Source: Flavobacteriales bacterium
GTDB taxonomy: Bacteria; Bacteroidota; Bacteroidia; Flavobacteriales; Crocinitomicaceae
DNA length: 5,951 nt
Direction: 5' to 3'
Assembly (NCBI GenBank): GCA_947375085.1
Contig: CANCEQ010000193.1
Coordinates: forward strand, 1 to 5,951
The stretch's first letter is position 1; every line of letters starts with the position of its first letter. The translations under genes and the position numbers were made by a program. The notes beneath the pieces are model-generated. The model saw nothing but the letters and a program-made list of their open reading frames with translations. It had not been told where the DNA came from and did no database searches. This document shows, one piece after another, positions 1 to 5,951 of this stretch.

Positions 1-1035
1 ATGGCAGTTAAAGAAGTAAACGCAGACAAATTAAAAGCTCTTCAATTAACAATGGAAAAGCTTGACAAAGCTTACGGTAAAGGAACCGTAATGAAATTAG
101 GAGATGCTCCAATAGTTGACATTGATGTAATTCAAACAGGATCTATCACTTTAGACCTTGCATTAGGAATCAATGGATTTCCAAAAGGAAGAGTAGTTGA
201 AATATATGGCCCTGAATCTTCAGGTAAAACAACATTGGCAATTCACGCTATTGCAGAATGTCAAAAAAATGGTGGAATTGCTGCCTTTATTGATGCTGAA
301 CATGCTTTCGATCAATTCTACGCTCAAAAATTAGGAGTAGATGTAGGTAACTTATTAATCTCTCAGCCAGACAATGGTGAACAAGCTTTAGAAATTGCCG
401 ATAATTTAATACGTTCAGGTGCAGTCGATTTGGTAGTTGTGGATTCAGTAGCAGCATTAACACCAAAAGCAGAAATTGAAGGTGAAATGGGTGATTCACA
501 AATGGGATTACAAGCACGTTTAATGTCAAAAGCATTAAGAAAATTAACAGGATCAATTAACAAAGCAGGTACTTGTTGTATTTTCATCAACCAATTAAGA
601 GATAAAATTGGTGTGATGTTCGGAAATCCAGAAACAACAACAGGAGGTAATGCATTAAAATTTTATGCTTCAGTTCGTGTAGATATCAGAAGAGCGAGTC
701 AAATTAAAGACGGAGATGAAATCATCGGTAACCGCGTGAAAGTAAAAATTGTTAAAAATAAATTAGCTCCGCCATTCCGTAAAGCTGAATTTGATATTAT
801 GTATGGTGCAGGGATTTCTAAAGTTGGAGAAATTGTTGATTTAGGAGTTGAATTAAACATACTTAAGAAAAGTGGTTCTTGGTTCTCTTATGGAGAAACA
901 AGATTAGGACAAGGAAGAGATTCCGTTAAACAATTGATATTAGATAATCCAGAGTTAATGTTAGAATTAGAACTTAAGATTAAAGATGCTCTTGCTACAC
1001 CTGGGGTAGTAGTTCCAATGTTGGAGCAAGACTAA
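1..1035 (+). CDS. recA: RecA recombinase, complete
   Basis: This is the ATP-dependent strand-exchange protein: it forms filaments on single-stranded DNA, promotes homologous pairing and, in most bacteria, triggers LexA-type self-cleavage. It acts in the cytoplasm on DNA. The 344-residue product aligns by eye with E. coli RecA (353 aa) over nearly its whole length. Visible elements are an N-terminal helix (about 5-35), Walker A GPESSGKT at 70-77, the catalytic Glu of FIDAEHA at 100, Walker B VVVDS around 145-149, loop L1 about 161-168, the switch Gln of INQLR at 198, loop L2 within GNPETTTGG (about 199-213), and the C-terminal domain from about 274. The C-terminus stops at LEQD and lacks the long acidic tail of E. 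coli RecA. The ATG at base 1 gives the expected N-terminus, but leader, promoter and any SOS operator lie outside the window. A terminator follows 16 bases after the TAA. Identification is secure. Confidence 0.98.
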   Translation: MAVKEVNADKLKALQLTMEKLDKAYGKGTVMKLGDAPIVDIDVIQTGSITLDLALGINGFPKGRVVEIYGPESSGKTTLAIHAIAECQKNGGIAAFIDAEHAFDQFYAQKLGVDVGNLLISQPDNGEQALEIADNLIRSGAVDLVVVDSVAALTPKAEIEGEMGDSQMGLQARLMSKALRKLTGSINKAGTCCIFINQLRDKIGVMFGNPETTTGGNALKFYASVRVDIRRASQIKDGDEIIGNRVKVKIVKNKLAPPFRKAEFDIMYGAGISKVGEIVDLGVELNILKKSGSWFSYGETRLGQGRDSVKQLILDNPELMLELELKIKDALATPGVVVPMLEQD

Positions 1036-1036
1036 C

Positions 1037-1086
1037 TGCATATCGTTAAGGACAGCGTTCAGAAATGAGCGCTGTTTTTTTATGCA
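1037..1086. repeat. Extended imperfect inverted repeat around the recA terminator
   Basis: Outside the 10-bp terminator stem, TGCATA (1037-1042) is complementary to TATGCA (1081-1086), giving a possible 6-bp outer stem. It is separated from the inner stem by an asymmetric internal loop (1043-1051 against 1076-1080). The right outer arm lies inside the last codons of topB. The pairing is directly visible. Whether it forms or matters is inference, and TGCA-type words pair with themselves, so chance is a real alternative. Confidence 0.35.
1052..1081 (+). terminator. Rho-independent terminator of recA
   Basis: A 10-bp stem (1052-1061 with 1066-1075, one G-T wobble at 1058/1069) encloses a GAAA tetraloop (1062-1065), a stable GNRA type. 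A run of seven T residues (1075-1081) follows immediately. The hairpin starts 16 bases after the recA stop. The T-tract overlaps the convergent topB stop codon (TTA on the + strand at 1080-1082). On the minus strand no T-run follows the hairpin, so it should work well only for recA. Confidence 0.9.
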
Positions 1087-3200
1087 ATAAACTCAATATT
1101 AAATGACGAATTTAAAACAAATTTACCACTAACTGGATCATTAGAAGGGGGTAAAATCAAGCCTTTAATAACACCTGTTTTACCTTTCGTCACTAAATCA
1201 GCTAATTGATTTTCAGTCAGTTTTTTCCCCATTAATTCAAAAGGAATTTTAAATCCACAATTAGCGAAATTAGAACAGCCAACAGCTGCTTTTCCTTTCA
1301 TTAATTTGGCAGATTTACATTTCGGACAATTGGTATCTTCTAATTTAATCTCTTCTTTAGGTTTTCGAGGTGCTCGTGGTTTTGGAGCTGCTTTTTCAGC
1401 AACAACAGGTGCTAATTGAATTACACGATGATGCGAATTAAAAATAACTTCTTCTGTTAAATCAACGACCATTTGAATCAACTCTTTTTTGAAAACGTCT
1501 GCCTCGTATTCACCTTTTTCAATCAAACGCAATTTTCGCTCCCAGTCACCTGTTAGTTCAGCACTTTTTAAAAGCTCATTTTGTATCGTATCAATTAATC
1601 CAATACCGGTAATTGTAGCAACAATGTTTTTACGTTTTCTTTCAATGTATTTTCTTCTAAATAAAGTCTCAAGAATATTCGCACGAGTAGAAGGACGACC
1701 AATCCCTTGATCTTTCATTAATTCCCTTAATTCTTCATCTTCCACATTTCGTCCGGCCGTTTCCATAGCACGAAGTATAGTACCTTCTGTAAAATATTTT
1801 GGAGGAGAAGTTTTTCCTTGATGAATTACAGGAGTATGTGGTCCATTTTCTCCTTCAACAAATGTTGGCATTAATCGTTCTTCAGCTGCCTCCTTAGGAT
1901 CTTTAACAGGAGTTTCATCTGCATAAATGACTCTCCATCCTGGCTCAATAATTTGTTTACCAGTCGCTTTAAATTCTAATTTATCCACTTTACCTAGAAC
2001 GGTGGTATTTGAAACTTTACATTCAGGATAAAATACAGCAATAAATCGTTTAGCAACTAAATCGTATATATGTTGTTCAGCAGGAGTGATTCCAGAAGGA
2101 ACAACCCCAGTAGGAATAATAGCGTGGTGATCTGTCACTTTTTTATCATCAAAAACAGATTTTGATTTTGGTATCGGTTTATCTAATAATGGAGCAGTAA
2201 AACGTGAATAATACTTCATTCCATTTAAAATCCCTGGAATTTTTGGATGAATATCTTCAGATAAGTAGGTTGTATCAACACGAGGATACGTCGTTAATTT
2301 CTTTTCGTATAAATTTTGAATCAACTTTAAAGTGTCTTCAGCAGTATAGCCATGTTTTCTATTGGCTTCTACTTGTAATGAAGTTAAATCGTATAATCGT
2401 GGATTACCCTCTTTTCCTTCTTTTTGTTCAAAAGAGGTGATTTCAAAAGGATGTTGTTTTAAATATTCTAACCCTTTTTCGGCTTTTTCAGCAGATTGTA
2501 AACGATCGATTTGACACAAAAATTCCGTATCTCTGTATATCGTTTTTAACTCCCAATATTCTTCTGCTCTAAAAGCATCTATTTCTTTTTGACGTTGAAC
2601 AATCATCGCTAAAGTAGGAGTCTGAACTCTTCCTATTGAAAATGTAGATTGACCTCTACCAAATTTAACAGTAAATAAACGTGTCGCATTGATACCTAAT
2701 AACCAGTCTCCAATAGCTCTTGCACTTCCAGCGGCATATAAACGATCATATTCAGAAGAATCTTTTAATTTTTCAAAACCTTCACGAATTGCTTCTTCCG
2801 TTAAGGAAGAAATCCAAAGACGCTTAATAGGTACTTTGCATTTTGCTTTTAGAAGAACCCATCGTTGAATCAATTCTCCTTCTTGCCCAGCATCCCCACA
2901 ATTTATAACTTCTGAACAGTTTTGAACTAATTTTTCGATAACAGCAAATTGCTTTTTAGTATGGGCTAGATCGATTAACTTAACTCCAAAATTTACTGGA
3001 ATTACTGGCAATTCTTCTAAACGCCAATATTTCCATTTCATATCATAATCATGAGGTTCTTTCAAGGTACATAAGTGACCAACAGTCCAAGTAACTTGAT
3101 AACCATTTCCTTCAAAATAACCATCCATACGCTGCTTTGCACCGAGTACTTCGGCAATATCTTTTGCAACACTTGGTTTTTCGGCTATACAGACTTTCAT
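1080..3200 (-). CDS. topB: DNA topoisomerase III (type IA), complete
   Basis: The enzyme breaks one DNA strand through a 5'-phosphotyrosine link, passes another strand and reseals. In the TopB family this removes precatenanes and recombination intermediates. The 706-residue protein shows a TOPRIM domain with IAEKPS at 5-10 (Glu7) and GDAGQEGEL at 102-110, SIGRVQTPTL at 188-197, the active-site block TTYPRVD with catalytic Tyr305 and Arg307, DHHAIIPT at 357-364, and GIGRPSTRA at 499-507. A Lys/Pro/Ala-rich linker (about 601-620) leads to a four-cysteine zinc-ribbon-like module (Cys625, 628, 642, 648) and a topoisomerase C-terminal repeat-like segment ending near 683. E. coli TopIII has 653 residues, so this is slightly longer. 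The second acidic TOPRIM position is Gly105 rather than Asp. The ATG at 3200 places IAEKPS where the family has it; the leader is A/T-rich without a Shine-Dalgarno sequence. It is convergent with recA, with a 44-bp gap. Confidence 0.96.
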   Translation of the reverse strand: MKVCIAEKPSVAKDIAEVLGAKQRMDGYFEGNGYQVTWTVGHLCTLKEPHDYDMKWKYWRLEELPVIPVNFGVKLIDLAHTKKQFAVIEKLVQNCSEVINCGDAGQEGELIQRWVLLKAKCKVPIKRLWISSLTEEAIREGFEKLKDSSEYDRLYAAGSARAIGDWLLGINATRLFTVKFGRGQSTFSIGRVQTPTLAMIVQRQKEIDAFRAEEYWELKTIYRDTEFLCQIDRLQSAEKAEKGLEYLKQHPFEITSFEQKEGKEGNPRLYDLTSLQVEANRKHGYTAEDTLKLIQNLYEKKLTTYPRVDTTYLSEDIHPKIPGILNGMKYYSRFTAPLLDKPIPKSKSVFDDKKVTDHHAIIPTGVVPSGITPAEQHIYDLVAKRFIAVFYPECKVSNTTVLGKVDKLEFKATGKQIIEPGWRVIYADETPVKDPKEAAEERLMPTFVEGENGPHTPVIHQGKTSPPKYFTEGTILRAMETAGRNVEDEELRELMKDQGIGRPSTRANILETLFRRKYIERKRKNIVATITGIGLIDTIQNELLKSAELTGDWERKLRLIEKGEYEADVFKKELIQMVVDLTEEVIFNSHHRVIQLAPVVAEKAAPKPRAPRKPKEEIKLEDTNCPKCKSAKLMKGKAAVGCSNFANCGFKIPFELMGKKLTENQLADLVTKGKTGVIKGLILPPSNDPVSGKFVLNSSFNIEFIA

Positions 3201-3218
3201 TAGAATTTATTGGGACGA

Positions 3219-3250
3219 TAAAGGTAAGAAACTTTGACTGTTATTTTTAA
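3219..3250 (-). promoter_or_regulatory. Candidate topB promoter (Bacteroidota type)
   Basis: Read on the minus strand, TACCTTTA (3226-3219) matches seven of eight positions of the Bacteroidota -7 consensus TAnnTTTG. An AT-rich TTAAAAA (3250-3244) sits 17 bases upstream, but it is a poor match to the TTTG or TTG of the -33 element. Transcription would start about 10-15 bases before the topB ATG, giving a very short leader. The position between the upstream gene's terminator and topB makes a promoter likely; this exact placement is tentative. Confidence 0.35.
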
Positions 3251-3273
3251 GATAACTAGAAGCATTTATAAAC

Positions 3274-3299
3274 AAAAAAAGCCCAATCGCTTGGGCTTT
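3274..3299 (-). terminator. Rho-independent terminator of the solute-binding protein gene
   Basis: On the minus strand, AAAGCCCAA (3299-3291) pairs with TTGGGCTTT (3286-3278) around a GCGA tetraloop (3290-3287), a GNRA loop. The T-run covers 3280-3274. It begins about 20 bases after the TAA of the solute-binding lipoprotein gene and about 74 bases before the topB start, so it should insulate topB from upstream transcription. On the plus strand the hairpin is followed by only three T residues, then C. Confidence 0.9.
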
Positions 3300-3318
3300 C
3301 AATTTTATAAAAATAAGA

Positions 3319-5037
3319 TTAACGTTGCTCTTTGATATATATTTTAGAGAAATCTAATCCTTGTAATATGTTCGTTTTAAAATCTTTCACACGAATGTTT
3401 ACCATTACAATAAAGTCATCCGTTAAGATTGGCATTGCTGCTGAATGATCAATTACTAATTGGTCACATTTCAACATAATTTCATTTCTTTTTTCATTGT
3501 TGATTTCTTTCAATCCTTGTTTGAATAAATCATCAAATTCTTTGTTTTTGAATTTAAAATCGTTAATAACTGAACCGCCTAAGTCAGAAATATTTCCTCC
3601 ATAAAACAAGCATAAAAAGTTTTCAGGATCTGCATAATCTGCAATCCAACCAGCTCTCCATAATTTTGCTTTTCCTGAATAAATCGCATCATTACGTTCT
3701 TTAATTGTGCATAATTTGATTTTTAAAGAAACATTTAAATTCTTTTTAAGATCCGAAACAACTCCTTTGATCATTTTATGTACTGTTGATCCTTCTTTCG
3801 TGTTTACATAAATTTCAAGAGAAGGAAAACTTGAACCATCTTTATAGCCTGCTTCAGCTAATAATTTTTTGGCTAAAGCTGGGTTAAATTCATTTCCTTT
3901 TACACGATTATTTGGATATGTTTCCATTGGCGGTACGAAACCATTTAAAGCAGGATAACCTTCACCCTCTAATAAATTATCTATAATACCTTGTCTATCA
4001 ACGGCTATATTGAAAGCTTTACGAACACGTTCATCGCTAAATTCTTTACTTTGACAAGCAAAAGCAATGTAAGCCATTTTTAAACTTGTCTCTGTTTCAA
4101 CTTTATGCTTCACATTTTTACCGTTTTGAGCATCCTCCAATGATCCAAAAACATCTTGAATATCCTCTACTGGAATTTCAAAAACAACATCTATTGCTTT
4201 TTTTCTGAACGCTAACAACTCACTTTTCTTATTTTTAGTATAAGTCATTACAACCTTATCTAAGAAAGGAAGTTTATTTCCAAACTCATCTTTCCCCCAA
4301 TAATTTGGATTTCTTTTTAAGATAATTTGTTCGTTATCAAATGTCTCTAATGCAAATGGACCTGTACCAACTGCATGATTTTTAACCTCTTTCCCATATT
4401 TTTCAACCGCTTCTTTAGGGAAAATACCTAAACTATTATGAGATAAAACTTTATCAAATCCAACAAAAGGTTCAGCTAATTGAATTTCAACAGTGTTATT
4501 ATTGATCACTTTAATACCAGAAACACCCTCTTTCGGAAAAGTTAGTGACTTATTTTTCTGATTGAAGTCTTTAGCACCTTTGATTTTATCTACGAGCAAA
4601 TAACTAATAGCATTCTCATCTATACCAGTACATGCTAAATCCAATGTGTATTTAACATCGTGGGCTGTTAATTCTCTTCCTTTACCTCCAAAACATTCGT
4701 CATCATGAAAGAAAACTCCTTTTCTAATTTTAAAAGTAAACACTTTTGCATCTTCACTAACAGTAAAAGACTCAGCAATTGAAGGTTCAACTTTTGTTGT
4801 AGCTACATCAATTTTTAAAAGTGGCTCAAAAATCTGTGCTAAAATTCGAGTAGAAAAAACATCTGAAACTGCTAATGGAAACAACGATTCAATTTTTTCA
4901 GAAGACATAAAGCTAAATTGTCCTCCATAATGCTTTCCACCAACAGCTTTCATACCGCTTGTGTCAGAGTCTCCACTACCACAAGAAAAAATCAACGTTG
5001 ATAAACCAACTAATAATAAAAGAATACGATTACGCAT
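3319..5037 (-). CDS. ABC transporter family-5 (peptide-type) solute-binding lipoprotein
   Basis: This is a predicted exported, lipid-anchored binding protein of the SBP_bac_5 (OppA/DppA-like) family, which delivers oligopeptides, dipeptides, nickel or other small ligands to an ABC importer. The 572-residue product opens with MRNR and a hydrophobic stretch (5-17). A lipobox ending FSC makes Cys19 the likely lipidated residue, followed by a flexible Gly/Ser/Asp stretch. Family signs include ESFTVSEDAKVFTFKIRKGV (89-108), LTAHDVKYTL (123-132), VGTGPFALETF (223-233), KRNPNYWG (241-248), VRKAFNIAVDR (338-348), and the C-lobe motif GWIADYADPENFL (463-475). The mature part has six cysteines (115, 136, 328, 443, 476, 524), enough for disulfides. 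No permease or ATPase gene adjoins it, so partner and substrate are unknown; peptide binding is the family default, not shown here. It lies 62 bp downstream of trpS, with its own likely promoter and a strong terminator. The ATG is supported by the signal peptide. Confidence 0.92.
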   Translation of the reverse strand: MRNRILLLLVGLSTLIFSCGSGDSDTSGMKAVGGKHYGGQFSFMSSEKIESLFPLAVSDVFSTRILAQIFEPLLKIDVATTKVEPSIAESFTVSEDAKVFTFKIRKGVFFHDDECFGGKGRELTAHDVKYTLDLACTGIDENAISYLLVDKIKGAKDFNQKNKSLTFPKEGVSGIKVINNNTVEIQLAEPFVGFDKVLSHNSLGIFPKEAVEKYGKEVKNHAVGTGPFALETFDNEQIILKRNPNYWGKDEFGNKLPFLDKVVMTYTKNKKSELLAFRKKAIDVVFEIPVEDIQDVFGSLEDAQNGKNVKHKVETETSLKMAYIAFACQSKEFSDERVRKAFNIAVDRQGIIDNLLEGEGYPALNGFVPPMETYPNNRVKGNEFNPALAKKLLAEAGYKDGSSFPSLEIYVNTKEGSTVHKMIKGVVSDLKKNLNVSLKIKLCTIKERNDAIYSGKAKLWRAGWIADYADPENFLCLFYGGNISDLGGSVINDFKFKNKEFDDLFKQGLKEINNEKRNEIMLKCDQLVIDHSAAMPILTDDFIVMVNIRVKDFKTNILQGLDFSKIYIKEQR

Positions 5038-5057
5038 ATTTAATTTTTTTTGAATAA

Positions 5058-5065
5058 CAAATATA
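5058..5065 (-). promoter_or_regulatory. -7 promoter element upstream of the solute-binding lipoprotein gene
   Basis: The minus strand reads TATATTTG (5065-5058), an exact match to the Bacteroidota TAnnTTTG -7 element. It lies in the 62-bp AT-rich gap between trpS and the lipoprotein gene. Start of transcription would fall near 5050-5053, leaving a leader of about 15 bases with a run of eight A residues and no Shine-Dalgarno, as is common in this phylum. No good TTTG -33 element is seen 17-20 bases upstream, and AT-richness raises the chance of a random match. Confidence 0.5.
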
Positions 5066-5099
5066 AGAATATAAAATCAATTTTAAATCGTCATTTGTA

Positions 5100-5951
5100 T
5101 TACTGTACAACTTCCGATTTTACACCATAACCAACCTTAGAACGAACTCTCTGTAAAACACCTTGAGCTACTACTCTTGCTTTTTCTGCTCCAACAGCTA
5201 AAACATCATCAATTTTAGTAGGGTTAGCCATTAATTCAAAATAGATTTCACGTTCTTTCGCAAATTTTAAAAGAATTAATTCAAATAATGCCAATTTTGC
5301 ATGACCATATCCATATCCCCCATTAATATAGTTGATTCTCATTTCATTCACTTCATTTTCAGAAGCTAACAATTTGTATAAGGCAAAAATATTACACGTG
5401 TCTGGGTCTTTCGATTCTTCTAATCCTTTACTATCTGAAACAATTGCCATCACCTGTTTTTTTAATTCTTTTTCAGGAAGAAAAATATTGATGAAATTAT
5501 CTCTTGATTTACTCATTTTATTTCCATCAGTCCCCGGAACTAATTGAGAATTTTCTTGTATCTTATCTTGAGGCAATACAAACGTCTCTCCCATTTTATG
5601 ATTGAAACGGGCAGCTACATCTCTTGTCATTTCAAGATGTTGTAATTGATCTTTACCCACTGGAACTACTTCAGCATCATACAATAAAATATCGGCTGCC
5701 ATTAAAATTGGATACGTAAATAATCCAGCATTTACGTCATCCAAACGATCACTTTTATCTTTAAATCCGTGTGCTAATGTTAAACGTTGGTATGGGAAAT
5801 AGCACAATAAATGCCACATTAATTCTGTAACTTCTGGCACATCACTTTGTCTGTAAAATGTTGTTACAGTTGGGTCAATTCCACAAGCTAACCAAGTTGC
5901 AGCAGTAGAATAGGTGTTTTCACGCATCGTTGAATTGTCCTTGATTTGAGT
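5100..5951 (-). CDS. trpS: Tryptophan-tRNA ligase (TrpRS), 5' end cut by window edge
   Basis: This class Ic aminoacyl-tRNA synthetase charges tRNA-Trp with tryptophan using ATP in the cytoplasm. The frame is open to the window edge: eight residues (TQIKDNST) precede the first internal Met at 5927, and they fit the family sequence, so that Met is not the start. The visible 283 residues lack the N-terminal roughly 40-50, including the HIGH-like motif. Present are TYPILMAAD (its Asp, at 5691-5693, corresponds to the residue that contacts the indole nitrogen in bacterial TrpRS), VGKDQLQHLEMTRDVA, the KMSKS loop (5505-5519) inside GTDGNKMSKSRDN, and the C-terminal helical part with GYGYGHAK and VGAEKARVVA. 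The loop before KMSKS (SQLVPGTDG) differs from the Bacillus/E. coli DPTK or EPTK form. The gene ends in TAA, with no GC-rich hairpin after it, so readthrough into the lipoprotein gene is possible. Confidence 0.96.
   Translation of the reverse strand, partial: TQIKDNSTMRENTYSTAATWLACGIDPTVTTFYRQSDVPEVTELMWHLLCYFPYQRLTLAHGFKDKSDRLDDVNAGLFTYPILMAADILLYDAEVVPVGKDQLQHLEMTRDVAARFNHKMGETFVLPQDKIQENSQLVPGTDGNKMSKSRDNFINIFLPEKELKKQVMAIVSDSKGLEESKDPDTCNIFALYKLLASENEVNEMRINYINGGYGYGHAKLALFELILLKFAKEREIYFELMANPTKIDDVLAVGAEKARVVAQGVLQRVRSKVGYGVKSEVVQ

Noticed and set aside
287..590. Two open frames on the minus strand inside recA
   Set aside because: They lie entirely within a highly conserved coding region, have low-complexity or Leu-rich translations and no recognisable family; they are antisense shadows.
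1489..1710. Open plus-strand frame inside topB
   Set aside because: Covered by conserved TopB coding sequence (including GIGRPSTRA); the translation resembles nothing known and there is no start signal.
2204..2440. Open plus-strand frame inside topB
   Set aside because: It overlaps the catalytic tyrosine region of topB on the other strand; a chance open frame.
1080..3200. TopB as a mobile-element (conjugative) topoisomerase
   Set aside because: Plasmid and ICE copies exist in Bacteroidota, but here the flanks are recA, trpS and a binding lipoprotein, with no transfer, integrase or insertion-sequence remnants.
5332..5547. Open plus-strand frame inside trpS
   Set aside because: It overlaps the KMSKS region of trpS; an antisense shadow.
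5925..5927. ATG at 5927 as the trpS start
   Set aside because: The frame stays open to the window edge with family-like residues (TQIKDNST), and the essential N-terminal nucleotide-binding part would be missing, so this is an internal Met.
1..5951. CRISPR array, tRNA, riboswitch, insertion sequence or undescribed multi-gene system
   Set aside because: No regularly spaced repeats, no tRNA-like cloverleaf, no terminal inverted repeats with transposase, and intergenic gaps of only 44, 118 and 62 bp, fully accounted for by terminators and short promoters.

Overview
This 5.95 kb window looks like ordinary chromosomal DNA from a low-GC member of the Bacteroidota, most likely class Flavobacteriia. 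Four things point there. The base composition is AT-rich. The RecA, topoisomerase III and TrpRS proteins have a Flavobacteriia-like character. A TAnnTTTG-type -7 promoter element is present. The starts that can be inspected lack Shine-Dalgarno sequences and instead have A-rich leaders. The genus cannot be fixed from sequence reading alone.

Layout, left to right. recA (+) starts at the first base of the window, so its promoter is not visible. It ends in a 10-bp GNRA-loop intrinsic terminator whose T-tract runs into the stop codon of the convergent gene topB (-), a type IA DNA topoisomerase III. A 118-bp gap follows, holding the terminator of the next minus-strand gene and a weak candidate topB promoter. 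Next comes a family-5 (oligopeptide/dipeptide type) ABC-transporter solute-binding lipoprotein (-). A 62-bp AT-rich gap with a perfect TAnnTTTG element separates it from trpS (-), whose 5' end lies beyond the right edge.

Functionally, recA and topB are both DNA maintenance genes (strand exchange, and removal of linked or single-stranded recombination and replication intermediates), but they are convergent and not co-transcribed. The binding lipoprotein and trpS serve nutrient uptake and translation, with no evident link to each other. The three minus-strand genes appear to be transcribed at least partly independently. No mobile element, CRISPR array, tRNA, rRNA or clear novel system is visible. 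The points most worth a second look are the altered TOPRIM acidic motif of TopB (D-A-G-Q-E instead of D-x-D-x-E), the orphan solute-binding lipoprotein, and the tightly packed recA/topB convergent end with no obvious terminator for topB.
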